Assembly: GCF_000473265.1 (NCBI RefSeq)
Contig: NZ_KI421511.1
Span: forward strand, 186,001-250,000
DNA: 64,000 nt
Direction of reading: 5' to 3'
Origin: Amycolatopsis thermoflava N1165
GTDB taxonomy: Bacteria > Actinomycetota > Actinomycetes > Mycobacteriales > Pseudonocardiaceae
A program made the translations under genes and the position numbers. Below are positions 8,440 to 18,026 of the stretch, piece after piece. Position 1 is the stretch's first letter. Every line of letters starts with the position of its first letter. A model generated the notes under the pieces. That model did no database searches. It was not told the DNA's origin and saw nothing but the letters and a program-made list of their open reading frames with translations.

Positions 8440-8487
8440 GTGTTCGATGGAGGTCGACCACATGAGTGTACGACAAGCATCGAACAC
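8440..8487. promoter_or_regulatory. Candidate operator: 10-bp inverted repeat over the regulator start
   Basis: GTGTTCGATG at 8440-8449 is exactly repeated inverted as CATCGAACAC at 8478-8487, with 28 bases between. It lies between the divergent SnoaL-like and ArsR-like genes and covers the regulator's ribosome binding site and first codons. The arms are 38 bases apart centre to centre. This placement suits autorepression, but no binding data exist here. Confidence 0.5.
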
Positions 8488-8809
8488 AGCGCGAGCGCGC
8501 GGCCTGACCCACGTCCACCCGAAGGACGTGCCGCTGCAGGACGCACTGACCGCCGTCGCCGATCCGGTGCGCCGCGCGATCCTGCGCGAGCTGGCGGAGC
8601 TGCCCGACTGGACCAAGGCGTGCGGCACGTTCGACCTGCCGGTCACGAAGGCCACCCGCAGCCACCACTTCGCCGTGCTGCGCGCGGCCGGCCTGATCGA
8701 ACAACGCGACGAGGGCCCGCGACGGCTGAACCGCCTGCGCCGCCCCGAGTTCGACGAGGCGTTCCCGGGCCTGCTCGACCTGGTGCTGTCTAGTCCTTCC
8801 GACCGTTGA
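8462..8809 (+). CDS. ArsR-like winged-helix transcriptional regulator
   Basis: A 115-residue protein. ATG 8462 is chosen because GGAGG lies eight bases upstream; an in-frame ATG at 8447 has no comparable site. The core (LTAVADPVRRAILRELAEL, then a helix with VTKATRSHHFAVLRAAGLIE and a wing GPRRLNRLRRPEFDEAFPG) is the ArsR-type HTH_20/HTH_5 winged helix. There is no cysteine cluster for metal sensing. It probably controls the divergent SnoaL-like gene. Its last 20 bases overlap the convergent LysE-type gene. Confidence 0.75.
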   Translation: MSVRQASNTARARGLTHVHPKDVPLQDALTAVADPVRRAILRELAELPDWTKACGTFDLPVTKATRSHHFAVLRAAGLIEQRDEGPRRLNRLRRPEFDEAFPGLLDLVLSSPSDR

Positions 8810-9434
8810 GCGCGAGCCCCGCGCCCAGCCCGATCATCACCAGCCCGCCGGTGCCGCCGACCAGTTCGAGCCGCTTGGGGGACCGGGCGAACCACGCGCG
8901 GGCCGTGCCGGCGACCAGGGCCCACGCGCTGTCCGACACGACCGCGATCACCGGCAGCGCGATGCCCAGCACCAGGATCTGCGCCACCACCCCGCCCGCC
9001 GCGTGGTCGACGAACTGCGGCAGCACCGCGGCCAGGAACACGATCGACTTCGGGTTGGCGAACCCGACGACGAACCCGTCGCGCAGAACGGTCAGGGTGC
9101 GGCCGCGCGTGGCGGGCGCCGCCGCCGCCAGCGCCTCGGACAGCTTCCGCCGGTGCCGCACCGCCTGCACGCCCAGGTAGACCAGGTACGCGGCCCCGGC
9201 CAGCTTGATGACCGTGAACACCGTGGCCGACGTCTGCACGATCGCGCCCAGCCCGAACGCGACCGCCACCACCTGCGTGTACACGCCGGCGGCGTTGCCG
9301 AGCACGGTGATCAGCGCGTCCCGCCGCCCCACGGTCAGCGCGCGGCTCACGGTGAACAGCACGCTCGGTCCGGGCACGACGACCATCAGGAACACCAGAG
9401 CGGCGAACGCCGCGAAATGGCTGGGCGAGACCAT
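8790..9434 (-). CDS. LysE/RhtB family amino-acid exporter
   Basis: A 214-residue integral membrane protein with about six hydrophobic segments. The start is set at the codon giving MVSPSHFAAFAALVFLMVVV, so that the first transmembrane helix begins near residue 8. The family hallmark VVPGPSVLFTVSRAL-GRRDALITVLGNA follows directly, and FANPKSIVFLAAVLPQFVD is the conserved second motif with the proline-rich helix. Members export lysine, homoserine, threonine or related solutes across the plasma membrane. The substrate is not predictable. The gene converges on and overlaps the ArsR-like gene by 20 bases. Confidence 0.85.
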   Translation of the reverse strand: MVSPSHFAAFAALVFLMVVVPGPSVLFTVSRALTVGRRDALITVLGNAAGVYTQVVAVAFGLGAIVQTSATVFTVIKLAGAAYLVYLGVQAVRHRRKLSEALAAAAPATRGRTLTVLRDGFVVGFANPKSIVFLAAVLPQFVDHAAGGVVAQILVLGIALPVIAVVSDSAWALVAGTARAWFARSPKRLELVGGTGGLVMIGLGAGLALNGRKD

Positions 9435-9507
9435 CGGCCGAGGGTATCGCCGCCGCCGCACGGGTGACCAATGTTTATCCGCCCGCCGGCCCGCCAACCC
9501 CCGGACA

Positions 9508-10011
9508 GTGACCGGATACCCGCCCAGTGACCCGACCGAGCCCGACTACGGCCGGCTGTGGGCCGGCGGGGTGGCGACCGCGGTCGTCGCCGCGCTGGTC
9601 GCCGTCGTCGGTCTGCTGATCGCCCGCGGCCTGTTCGGCGTCGCCGTACTGGCCCCGAAGGGCAACGGCATCTGGGGCAACGCCAACACCGTCACCTACG
9701 CGCTGTGCGCGGCGGCCGCGGCGCTGCTCGCGACCGGGCTGATGCACGTGCTCAGCCTCGGCACCTCGGCGCCCGCCCAGTTCTTCGGCTGGATCATGGT
9801 GCTGCTCACCGCGATCGCGATCGTGCTGCCGCTGACGCTGGCCGTGCAGGTGGACGCCAAGATCGCGACCGCCCTGATCAACCTCGCGATCGGCGCGGTG
9901 ATCGCGCTGCTGGTGAGCACGGTGGCGGGCACGGCCCGTCGCCGTCGTCGCGAGCGTGACGCGCCCACGGCCACCCTCAAGTGGGACCAGGGCCCGCACT
10001 ACTACTCCTGA
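9508..10011 (+). CDS. DUF6069-like four-helix membrane protein
   Basis: A 167-residue protein with a GTG start at 9508. It has four hydrophobic segments: about residues 18-40 (VATAVVAALVAVVGLLIARG), 65-85, 92-115 and 122-143. A basic cluster (ARRRRRERD) on the cytoplasmic side and a short polar tail follow. This size and layout match the actinobacterial DUF6069 family, whose function is unknown. It is divergent from the LysE-type gene and not obviously cotranscribed with the next gene. Confidence 0.6.
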   Translation: MTGYPPSDPTEPDYGRLWAGGVATAVVAALVAVVGLLIARGLFGVAVLAPKGNGIWGNANTVTYALCAAAAALLATGLMHVLSLGTSAPAQFFGWIMVLLTAIAIVLPLTLAVQVDAKIATALINLAIGAVIALLVSTVAGTARRRRRERDAPTATLKWDQGPHYYS

Positions 10012-10042
10012 AACTGTCGGTGCCCGGTGGTAGAACCGCCGG

Positions 10043-11209
10043 GTGAGCACGAAACTGGGGAACGACCAGCGCCGCGCCCGCCTGGTGACGCGGCACCACC
10101 TCCACGCGCCAGCCGAGGATCCCGTCGCGGTCGCGGAGAGCCTGGTCGCCCTGCACGCGACCGATCCGGCCACCGTCCACCTCTCGGTGCTGGCGCGGTC
10201 GCGAGCGGGCACGGAGGACGTCGAGCGCGCCCTCTACGACGACCGCACGCTGGTCCGGATGCTCGGCATGCGCCGCACGATGTTCGTCGTGCCCGCCGCG
10301 CTCGTGCCGGTCGTCCAGGCCGCCTGCGCCGACGACATCGCCGTCAAGCAGCGCAAGCTGCTCCTCCAGCACCTCGCCACCGCGGAGCTCGACGGCGACC
10401 TGAGTGCGTGGCTCGCCGAGGTCGAGGACGGCGCGCACGCCGCGTTGAAGGCCCGCGAGCCCGCCTTCGCCCAGCAGATCGCCGACGGCGAGCCGCGCCT
10501 GCGCACCGAGATCGTCGTGGCCGCGGGCAAGCCGTACGAGTCGCGCGGCTACATCACCAACCGCGTGCTGTTCCTGCTCGCCGCGTCCGGCCGGATCGTC
10601 CGCGGCCGCCCCCGCGGCACCTGGCTGTCCACCCAGTACGCCTGGTCGACCACGGAGACCTGGCTGCCCGGGCTCGAACCGGTGGACGCCGACACCGCCC
10701 GCGTCGAGCTCGCCCGCCGCTGGCTGCGCGCCTTCGGTCCGGCCCCGGTCGCCGACCTGAAGTGGTGGACCGGCTGGACCGCGGGCCAGGTGAAGAAGGC
10801 GCTCACCGCGGTCGGCCCGGCGGAGGTGGACCTCGACGGCGGCCCCGGCATCGCGCTGCCCGGCGACGACGAGCCGGTCCCGGAGCCGGAGCCGGTCGCC
10901 GCGCTGCTCCCGGCGCTGGACCCGACCCCGATGGGCTGGCAGGAGCGCGGCTGGTTCCTCGGGGAGCACCAGCCGCTGCTGTTCGACCGCACCGGCAACA
11001 TCGGCCCGACCGTGTGGTGGGAGGGCCGGGTCGTCGGCGGGTGGGGGCAGCGCCCGGACGGCGAGATCGCGATCCGTCTGCTGGAGGACATCGGGGCCGA
11101 CGGAACGGCGGCCGTGGAGGCCGCGGCCGAACGGTTGCACGGTCGTCTCGGCGGGGTCGCCGTCATACCGAAATTCCGCACTCCCGTCGAGCGAGATCTG
11201 TCATCTTGA
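10043..11209 (+). CDS. Winged-helix DNA-binding domain protein (HTH_42 / AlkZ-like family)
   Basis: A 388-residue protein with a GTG start. The N-terminus (RRARLVTRHHL and then ESLVALHATDPATVHLSVLAR) and the RMLGMRRTMFVVPAALVPVV stretch are typical of the HTH_42 (formerly DUF1006) family. That family contains the AlkZ/AlkX DNA glycosylases that unhook interstrand crosslinks. The catalytic QxQ/QxD motif of true AlkZ proteins is not evident: the corresponding stretch here reads ALHATDP. Glycosylase activity should therefore not be assumed. The last codons lie inside a 12-base tandem duplication. Confidence 0.7.
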   Translation: MSTKLGNDQRRARLVTRHHLHAPAEDPVAVAESLVALHATDPATVHLSVLARSRAGTEDVERALYDDRTLVRMLGMRRTMFVVPAALVPVVQAACADDIAVKQRKLLLQHLATAELDGDLSAWLAEVEDGAHAALKAREPAFAQQIADGEPRLRTEIVVAAGKPYESRGYITNRVLFLLAASGRIVRGRPRGTWLSTQYAWSTTETWLPGLEPVDADTARVELARRWLRAFGPAPVADLKWWTGWTAGQVKKALTAVGPAEVDLDGGPGIALPGDDEPVPEPEPVAALLPALDPTPMGWQERGWFLGEHQPLLFDRTGNIGPTVWWEGRVVGGWGQRPDGEIAIRLLEDIGADGTAAVEAAAERLHGRLGGVAVIPKFRTPVERDLSS

Positions 11210-11224
11210 TCGTCATCTTGATCG
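11201..11224 (+). repeat. 12-bp perfect tandem repeat containing the stop codon
   Basis: TCATCTTGATCG occurs twice in tandem (11201-11212 and 11213-11224). The first copy contains the TGA stop of the HTH_42 gene. The second copy repeats the stop out of coding need, suggesting a small slip duplication just downstream of the gene. Confidence 0.85.
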
Positions 11225-11266
11225 ATTCCCCACGGTGGTGCACATCTCGTTAGGGTGTGCGAGTAG

Positions 11267-12361
<1,095 letters not shown>

Positions 12362-12365
12362 GGCC

Positions 12366-13574
12366 ATGGCAGTCAAGACTCTCGAAGACCTGCTGTCCGA
12401 GGGTGTCTCCGGGCGGCGCGTTCTGGTCCGGTCGGACCTGAACGTGCCGCTCGACGGCTCGGTCATCACCGACGACGGCCGGGTGCGCGCCGCGCTGCCC
12501 ACGATCCGGCGGCTGGCCGAGGCCGGCGCGAAGGTGATCGTGGCGGCCCACCTCGGCCGCCCGAAGGGCACCCCCGAGGCCAAGTACTCGCTGCGCCCGG
12601 TCGCCGACCGGCTCGGCGAGCTGCTCGGCAAGGAGGTCCGCCTGGCCGGTGACGTGGTCGGCGAGCAGGCCCGCGCGGTCGTCGCCGGCCTGGCCGACGG
12701 CGACGTCGCCCTGCTGGAGAACGTGCGGTTCGACCCGCGCGAGACCAGCAAGGTGGCGGACGAGCGGGCCGAGCTGGCCCGCGACCTCGCGGCGCTGACC
12801 GGAGAAGGCGGCGCCTTCGTCTCCGACGGCTTCGGCGTGGTGCACCGCAAGCAGGCCTCGGTCTACGACGTGGCCCGCGCGCTGCCCGCCTACGCCGGCG
12901 GCCTGGTGCTCGCCGAGCTGGAGGTGCTGAGCAAGCTGACCGGCGACCCGCAGCGGCCCTACGTGGTCGTGCTCGGCGGGTCGAAGGTGTCGGACAAGCT
13001 CGCCGTGATCGAGGCGCTGCTGCCGAAGGTCGACCGGCTGCTCATCGGCGGCGGCATGGCCTTCACGTTCCTGTCCGCCCAGGGCCACAGCGTGGGCTCC
13101 TCCCTGCTGGAGCAGGACTACGTGGAGACCGCGCGCAAACTGCTGGCCGAGCACGCCGACAAGATCGTCGTGCCCTCCGACGTGGTGGTGGCGGACAAGT
13201 TCGCCGCCGACGCGGCCACCGACACCGTCGCGGCGGAGAAGATCCCGGACGGCTGGATGGGCCTGGACATCGGCCCGCGGACCACCGAGCACTTCGCGGC
13301 CGAGGTCGCCGCGGCGAAGACGGTGTTCTGGAACGGCCCGGCGGGCGTGTTCGAGATGGCCCCGTTCGCGGCGGGCACCAAGGGCGTCGCGCAGGCGATC
13401 GCGGACTCGGACGCGTTCAGCGTGGTCGGCGGCGGCGACTCGGCGGCCGCGGTGCGCGTGCTGGGCCTGCCGGAGGAGAAGTTCTCGCACATCTCGACCG
13501 GTGGTGGCGCTTCCCTGGAGTACCTCGAGGGCAAGGAGCTGCCGGGCGTCGCGGTGCTGGAAGGTGATGCCTGA
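12366..13574 (+). CDS. pgk: Phosphoglycerate kinase
   Basis: A 402-residue monomeric enzyme that transfers the phosphate of 1,3-bisphosphoglycerate to ADP. The N-terminal substrate domain shows [14 protein letters not shown] and the helix [12 protein letters not shown]. The central part has [14 protein letters not shown], and the nucleotide-binding domain has [12 protein letters not shown] and [10 protein letters not shown] near the C-terminus. Length is normal. It follows gap by five bases, and its TGA stop shares its A with the tpiA ATG, so the three are translated as one operon. Confidence 0.97.
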   Translation: MAVKTLEDLLSEGVSGRRVLVRSDLNVPLDGSVITDDGRVRAALPTIRRLAEAGAKVIVAAHLGRPKGTPEAKYSLRPVADRLGELLGKEVRLAGDVVGEQARAVVAGLADGDVALLENVRFDPRETSKVADERAELARDLAALTGEGGAFVSDGFGVVHRKQASVYDVARALPAYAGGLVLAELEVLSKLTGDPQRPYVVVLGGSKVSDKLAVIEALLPKVDRLLIGGGMAFTFLSAQGHSVGSSLLEQDYVETARKLLAEHADKIVVPSDVVVADKFAADAATDTVAAEKIPDGWMGLDIGPRTTEHFAAEVAAAKTVFWNGPAGVFEMAPFAAGTKGVAQAIADSDAFSVVGGGDSAAAVRVLGLPEEKFSHISTGGGASLEYLEGKELPGVAVLEGDA

Positions 13575-14359
13575 TGGCGCGCAAGCCGTTCATCGCCGGC
13601 AACTGGAAGATGAACCTCAACCACCTCGAGGCCATCGCCCTGGTGCAGAAGATCGCCTTCTCGCTGCCGGAGAAGTACTACGCGAAGGTGGACGTCGCGG
13701 TGCTCCCGCCGTTCACCGACATCCGCAGCATCCAGACCCTGGTCGACGGGGACAAGCTGCTGCTGACCTACGGCGCGCAGGACCTCTCGCCGCACGACTC
13801 CGGGGCCTACACCGGTGACGTGTCCGGTCCGATGCTCGCCAAGCTCGGGTGCTCCTACGTGACGGTCGGGCACTCCGAGCGGCGCGAGTACCACCACGAG
13901 GACGACGAGCTGGTCGGCAAGAAGGTGCGGGCGGCGCTCAAGCACGGCATCAAGCCGATCCTGTGCGTGGGGGAGAAGCTGGAGGTGCGGGAGGCCGGCG
14001 GCCACGTCGACCACTGCCACCAGCAGCTGCTCGCCGCGCTCAAGGGGCTCAAGGCCGAGCAGGTCAAGGACGTCGTGGTGGCGTACGAGCCGGTGTGGGC
14101 GATCGGCACCGGCAAGGTCGCGACGGCGACCGACGCCGAGGAGGTGTGCAAGGCGCTGCGCGGCGCACTGGCCGACAAGTACGGCGCCGAGGTGGCCGAC
14201 GAGGTCCGCGTGCTGTACGGCGGGTCGGTCAAATCGGGCAACATCGCCGAACTCGTCGCGTGCGACAACATCGACGGCGCGCTGGTCGGCGGGGCGAGCC
14301 TGCAGGCCGACGAGTTCACCAAGCTCTGTGCGCTGGCTGCCGGTGGGCCGCTGCCGTAA
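13574..14359 (+). CDS. tpiA: Triosephosphate isomerase
   Basis: A 261-residue (beta/alpha)8 barrel that interconverts dihydroxyacetone phosphate and glyceraldehyde-3-phosphate. The catalytic lysine is in GNWKMN at the N-terminus, the catalytic histidine in VTVGHSERR, and the catalytic glutamate in the signature [13 protein letters not shown], followed by the flexible loop. The phosphate-gripping YGGSVKSGN is near the C-terminus. The start overlaps the pgk stop by one base. Confidence 0.97.
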   Translation: MARKPFIAGNWKMNLNHLEAIALVQKIAFSLPEKYYAKVDVAVLPPFTDIRSIQTLVDGDKLLLTYGAQDLSPHDSGAYTGDVSGPMLAKLGCSYVTVGHSERREYHHEDDELVGKKVRAALKHGIKPILCVGEKLEVREAGGHVDHCHQQLLAALKGLKAEQVKDVVVAYEPVWAIGTGKVATATDAEEVCKALRGALADKYGAEVADEVRVLYGGSVKSGNIAELVACDNIDGALVGGASLQADEFTKLCALAAGGPLP

Positions 14360-14434
14360 CCAGGGGGTCGGCGAGTAGTCTGGCAACCTCAGACCGTCAC
14401 ACGATCAGGCAACTGCCGAACACCAGAGGATGAG

Positions 14435-14665
14435 ATGAAGCTGTTCCTGCAAATCCTGCTGATCGCGTCCAGCGTGCTGCTCGTGATCGCCGTGCTGCTG
14501 CACCGCGGGCGCGGTGGCGGGTTGTCCTCGCTGTTCGGCGGTGGCATGCAGTCGAGCCTCGCGGGGTCGAGCGTGGCCGAGAAGAACCTCGACCGCATCA
14601 CCCTGCTGCTGGGTGCCATCTGGCTGATCAGCATCGTGGGCCTGGGCCTGCTGCTGAAGGTGTGA
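14435..14665 (+). CDS. secG: Preprotein translocase subunit SecG
   Basis: A 76-residue membrane protein of the SecYEG channel. Two hydrophobic helices (residues about 3-21 and 55-74) flank a glycine-rich loop with GGGLSSLFGGGMQSSLAGSS, the SecG hallmark. It starts at ATG 14435 with AGAGGATG just upstream. It lies 75 bases after tpiA, the position it holds in mycobacteria too, and before rbpA on the same strand. Confidence 0.93.
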   Translation: MKLFLQILLIASSVLLVIAVLLHRGRGGGLSSLFGGGMQSSLAGSSVAEKNLDRITLLLGAIWLISIVGLGLLLKV

Positions 14666-14728
14666 CGGACACTGAACGCACGGGCGTGCCTATGGGGGGT
14701 GCGCCGCCTATCCACACTGTGAGGATTC

Positions 14729-15070
14729 ATGGTTGGCGGTAACGCAATCAGAGGCACCAGGGTCGGTGCCGGTCCGTCCGGCGAGTCGGAGCGCGGCGAG
14801 GCCGCTCCCCGCCGCCGGGTGTCGTACTGGTGTGCCAACGGGCACGAGTCCAAGCCGTCGTTCGCCATGGACGCGGAGGTGCCGGACGAGTGGGACTGCC
14901 CGCGTTGCGGGCTGCCTGCCGGCCAGGACGAGAAGAACCCGCCGGCCGCGCCGCGGACCGAGCCCTACAAGACCCACCTGGCGTACGTGAAGGAGCGACG
15001 CAGCGACGCCGACGGTGAGGCCATCCTCGCCGAGGCGCTCGAGCGCCTGCGTCAGCGCCGTCAAATCTGA
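14729..15070 (+). CDS. rbpA: RNA polymerase-binding protein RbpA
   Basis: A 113-residue actinobacterial transcription factor that binds group 1 and some group 2 sigma factors and stabilises the RNA polymerase open complex. The N-terminal tail (GNAIRGTRVG) is followed by the core domain with Cys35, His39, Cys57 and Cys60 (YWCANGHE and CPRCG), matching the zinc-site spacing of mycobacterial RbpA. The C-terminal basic linker and sigma-interaction helix (DGEAILAEALERLRQRR) end the protein. It has its own 63-base upstream region and is followed by a terminator-like hairpin. Confidence 0.95.
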   Translation: MVGGNAIRGTRVGAGPSGESERGEAAPRRRVSYWCANGHESKPSFAMDAEVPDEWDCPRCGLPAGQDEKNPPAAPRTEPYKTHLAYVKERRSDADGEAILAEALERLRQRRQI

Positions 15071-15085
15071 GGAAGCGCTTTCTCC

Positions 15086-15133
15086 GAACGGACCCCGCCT
15101 CGCCGGCCTTGCCCCGGCGGGCAGGGTCCGTTC
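15086..15133 (+). terminator. Hairpin terminator downstream of rbpA
   Basis: GAACGGACCC (15086-15095) pairs perfectly with GGGTCCGTTC (15124-15133). The loop contains a further GCC/GGC-rich inner stem. It begins 16 bases after the rbpA stop. There is no long T run, which is common in this GC range. Confidence 0.7.
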
Positions 15134-15190
15134 GTGCTTGAACACGCCGCAGACCACTACAAACAGGCAGCCGGCCACAAAAGCCGCCAC

Positions 15191-15323
15191 CCTCCCGAAC
15201 CACCCCTCTCCCCAACCCGATCCCCAGCCTTCTTTGGCGGTCGACCAGGCGTGTCAAGGCACGCTTTCCCGCCTTGACACGCCTGCTCGACCGCTAAAAC
15301 ACTGAAAGATCGGGTTCGGGAGG
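15191..15323. repeat. Nested long palindrome between convergent genes (possible MITE-like element or bidirectional terminator)
   Basis: The core is a 28-base-pair stem: 15233-15260 pairs with 15271-15298 with one mismatch and one G-T pair, around a 10-base loop (ACGCTTTCCC). It includes a perfect arm with GGCGTGTCAAGGC. Outside it, GATCGGGTTCGGGAGG (15308-15323) is the inverse of CCTCCCGAAC (15191-15200) plus CCCGATC (15216-15222), interrupted by 15 bases on the left. The whole lies between rbpA and the oppositely oriented histidine kinase. Such length and symmetry exceed a normal terminator. Confidence 0.8.
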
Positions 15324-15378
15324 CCGCAATCCGGGCGTAGCGAAGCGAAGCCCGGCGCCCTAACCACCCGCGTAGCGG

Positions 15379-16572
15379 CTACACAGCCAAGGGATAACGA
15401 GCACGAACCCGAAACCCCCCATCCTCGGTGGAGCAGGTCTCCAAACTCCCGCCGAGCAACCGGGCCCGCTCCGCCAGCCCAGTCAACCCGTACCCGCCGG
15501 AAGGCAACTCAGCCACCGCCTCACAAGGTGGCCGCTCGTTGCACACCTCCACGCTCAACGCCCCGTCCTCGCCACGGACGAGCACCGTCGCGGTAGCCCC
15601 GGGCGCGTGTTTGCGGACGTTGGTCAGCGCCTCCTGCACCGTCCGGTACGCCGCGGCCGACACCTTCGGCGGCACCTCTTCCGGCACCTCGTCCATGGTC
15701 AGCCGCACGGCGACCGCGCTGTTGTGCACGAGCCGCCCCAGCTCGGCGATGCCTGGTTGCGGGCCTTCGTCGACCAGCCCGGACCGCAGCACGCCCACCA
15801 GCGACCGCAGTTCCTCCAGCGTGCGGGTGGACAGCTGCCGGATCACCTCGGCGGTCTGCCGGGCCGAGGGCGACTCCTGGGCGGTGAGCACCCCCGCCTG
15901 CATCGCGATAAGGGTGATGTCGTGGGAGACCACGTCGTGCATCTCGCGCGCGAGCCGGGCCCGTTCCTCGGCGCGTACGGCGTCCGCGGTGAGCTTGCGT
16001 TCCCGGTCGCGGCTGGCGGCCAGCTCACCCAGCTTCTGCGACAGCTGCGCGCGGGCCCCGATCAGCAGCCCGATCGCGATCGGCATCCCGGCCACCAGGA
16101 CACCGTAAATGCCGTCCAGCACGTGCTCGCGCCAGCTCAGCTGCGCGAAGTCGCTCAACGGCCACTGCACGAACCGGCACATCCACACCAGCGCCGCGCC
16201 GACCCACACCTGCCAGTGGGTCTGCTTGCGGGTGGCGAGCATGCCCAGCGCGATCATCGCGGCCAGCTGCGACCAGCCGGTGAGGAACCCGGGCACGGTC
16301 AGCAGCACCACGCCGAACGGCATCCAGCGGCGCCCGGCCAGCGCCAGGCAGGCGAGCCCGGACAGGTAGATCGAGTACGGCGGCGCCTTCTCGGGGATGA
16401 CGAGCCAGACGTCGAGCACGGCGATGAGGATCGCGGTGGCGTCGATCGCCAGCGGCGCCCACACCACGCGGCGAGCCAGAGCCGCCCGGCGCGAGCCGCG
16501 GTGCGCCCGGTCGGCGGCCCCCGCGCCTGGGCCGCCGACCGAAATCCCGATGGAGAGTCCCTCGGTGCTCAT
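15379..16572 (-). CDS. NarL/DesK-type sensor histidine kinase (orphan)
   Basis: A 397-residue membrane sensor kinase. The N-terminal half holds about five hydrophobic segments (residues about 35-180), with no large extracellular domain. A short coiled linker leads to the HisKA_3 dimerisation helix with the phosphoacceptor His212 in EMHDVVSHD. The HATPase domain follows, with VQEALTNVRKHA (N box) and GGYGLTGLAERARLLGG (G box). Such kinases normally have a LuxR-type response regulator next door; none is present on either side here. It ends next to the long palindrome. Confidence 0.85.
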   Translation of the reverse strand: MSTEGLSIGISVGGPGAGAADRAHRGSRRAALARRVVWAPLAIDATAILIAVLDVWLVIPEKAPPYSIYLSGLACLALAGRRWMPFGVVLLTVPGFLTGWSQLAAMIALGMLATRKQTHWQVWVGAALVWMCRFVQWPLSDFAQLSWREHVLDGIYGVLVAGMPIAIGLLIGARAQLSQKLGELAASRDRERKLTADAVRAEERARLAREMHDVVSHDITLIAMQAGVLTAQESPSARQTAEVIRQLSTRTLEELRSLVGVLRSGLVDEGPQPGIAELGRLVHNSAVAVRLTMDEVPEEVPPKVSAAAYRTVQEALTNVRKHAPGATATVLVRGEDGALSVEVCNERPPCEAVAELPSGGYGLTGLAERARLLGGSLETCSTEDGGFRVRARYPLAV

Positions 16573-16704
16573 GGTTTGGACCTCACTCGTCTTGTGGACT
16601 GCCTATGAGAGTCCGAGATCACCCGATCGGGACGCGAGTGGGCGCAACAATGTGCGGATGCTAACGGGGACGTGTGGGGTGGCGGTGAACTCCGCGCCCG
16701 ACGC

Positions 16705-17952
16705 TCAGAAGTAGGACGGGAACTGATCGCCCGACGGCCAGCTCGTCACCGCGCGGTAGGCGGTCCACAGCGCGGCGTCGATGTCGCTGTAGGACAGGCC
16801 CGACGCGTCGTCCCGCTGGTTGAACAGCACCGCCCAGCTCGCCCCCTGGTAGTTGCGCACCATCAGGGTGTAGGTGCCGGGCAGCGAGCCGTCGTGCCAC
16901 GTGTTGCGCCCGGTGCCGCCGCTGACCGGGCGCACCAGCCAGCCCAGCCCGTAGTACGAGCCGCCGCTGCCGATCCCGGTCTCCGGTTGCGCGAACACCT
17001 GGCCCAGCGAAGCGCTGTTCAGCACCGCGGACGGCTGGTCGAACACGCGCGCCCAGCGGACCAGGTCGACCGCCGACGCGATCCAGCCGCCGTTGGCGCC
17101 GTGGACGCGCATGCTGAACGTGCCGTACGGGCTGGGCACGGTCGCCCCGGAGGCGTCGAGCACCGTCACACCGCTGTACTGGGACCGGTACGGCACCTCG
17201 CCGGTGTGCCGGGCGATGCTCCAGCCCTGCGCCATCCGCGTGATCCCGAGCGGGGCGAGCAGCTTCTGCCGCACGTAGTCCGCGTAGGCCAGGCCGCTGA
17301 CCTCCTCGATGACCCGCCCGGCGAGCAGGTACCCGAAGTTGGAGTAGGCGTACGTGGTGCCGGGCGTGTGGTCCAGCGGCCGCCCGGCCATGTAGCGGAT
17401 GACGTCGTCCGGGTACAGCTCCAGCGGCACGCCGAGCGCACGCGAGATCGTGCGGTCGGCGAAGTTCGGGTCGCCGGAGATCGCGCGGTCCCAGCCGCCC
17501 AGGTGCTGCAGCAGCCGTCGCACGGTGATCTGCGGCCAGCGGGCGTCGGCGGTGGCAGGCAGGTCCAGGATCGAGGTGACCGGCGTGTCCAGTGCCAGCT
17601 GCCCGTCCTGGGCGAGCCGCAGCACGGCGGCGGCGGTGATCGGCTTGGACAGGCTGGCGATCCGGAACAGCGACGTCGGCTGCACCGTCAGCGTGCTGTC
17701 GGTGCTGTAGCCGCGGGCGAGGACGAGCCGGCCGCCGTAGGTGACGGCGAGCTGCCCGGCCGGGATGCCCCGCGCCTGCATGAACGTCTTCATCTGGGTG
17801 TCGAAGGCGCTCAACGCCGCCACCGCGGTGCCGGTGGCCCGCCACGTCGCCGCGTGCGCCGTCCCGGTGAGCGCGCCACCGGCGAGGAGCCCGGCGCCGG
17901 CGGCGCCGGTGAGCCTGCCGAAGGTCCGCCGGGACAGGGGAGTGCGGTGCAT
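16705..17952 (-). CDS. Tat-exported serine hydrolase (class C beta-lactamase / D-Ala-D-Ala carboxypeptidase family)
   Basis: A 415-residue secreted enzyme. The N-terminus SRRTFGRLTGAAGAG with a following hydrophobic stretch and ALTGTAHAA is a twin-arginine signal peptide. The catalytic motifs of the family are present: SLSKP (nucleophile serine and lysine), YSNFG (tyrosine) and HDGSLPG near the C-terminus, the KTG equivalent. Substrates may be peptidoglycan peptides, beta-lactams or small esters. The ATG at 17952 places the twin arginine near residue 7; a GTG at 17967 would add five residues. Confidence 0.85.
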   Translation of the reverse strand: MHRTPLSRRTFGRLTGAAGAGLLAGGALTGTAHAATWRATGTAVAALSAFDTQMKTFMQARGIPAGQLAVTYGGRLVLARGYSTDSTLTVQPTSLFRIASLSKPITAAAVLRLAQDGQLALDTPVTSILDLPATADARWPQITVRRLLQHLGGWDRAISGDPNFADRTISRALGVPLELYPDDVIRYMAGRPLDHTPGTTYAYSNFGYLLAGRVIEEVSGLAYADYVRQKLLAPLGITRMAQGWSIARHTGEVPYRSQYSGVTVLDASGATVPSPYGTFSMRVHGANGGWIASAVDLVRWARVFDQPSAVLNSASLGQVFAQPETGIGSGGSYYGLGWLVRPVSGGTGRNTWHDGSLPGTYTLMVRNYQGASWAVLFNQRDDASGLSYSDIDAALWTAYRAVTSWPSGDQFPSYF

Positions 17953-17982
17953 GTGATCAGTCAACACGGGCCGCGCAAGCGA

Positions 17983-18012
17983 AAGGCCCGCCGGCGAGCG
18001 CCGGCGGGCCTT
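17983..18012 (-). terminator. Strong hairpin terminator of the pentose phosphate operon
   Basis: AAGGCCCGCCGGCG (17983-17996) is the exact inverse of CGCCGGCGGGCCTT (17999-18012), a 14-base-pair stem with a two-base spacer. It lies 14 bases after the pgl stop, the end of the minus-strand tkt-to-pgl unit, and is followed on that strand by CTTTCG. Confidence 0.85.
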
Positions 18013-18026
18013 CGTCCTGACTCAGA

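Noticed and set aside
10043-11209. AlkZ-type crosslink-repair glycosylase
   Set aside because: The family fits, but the QxQ/QxD catalytic motif is not seen, so only a family-level call is made.
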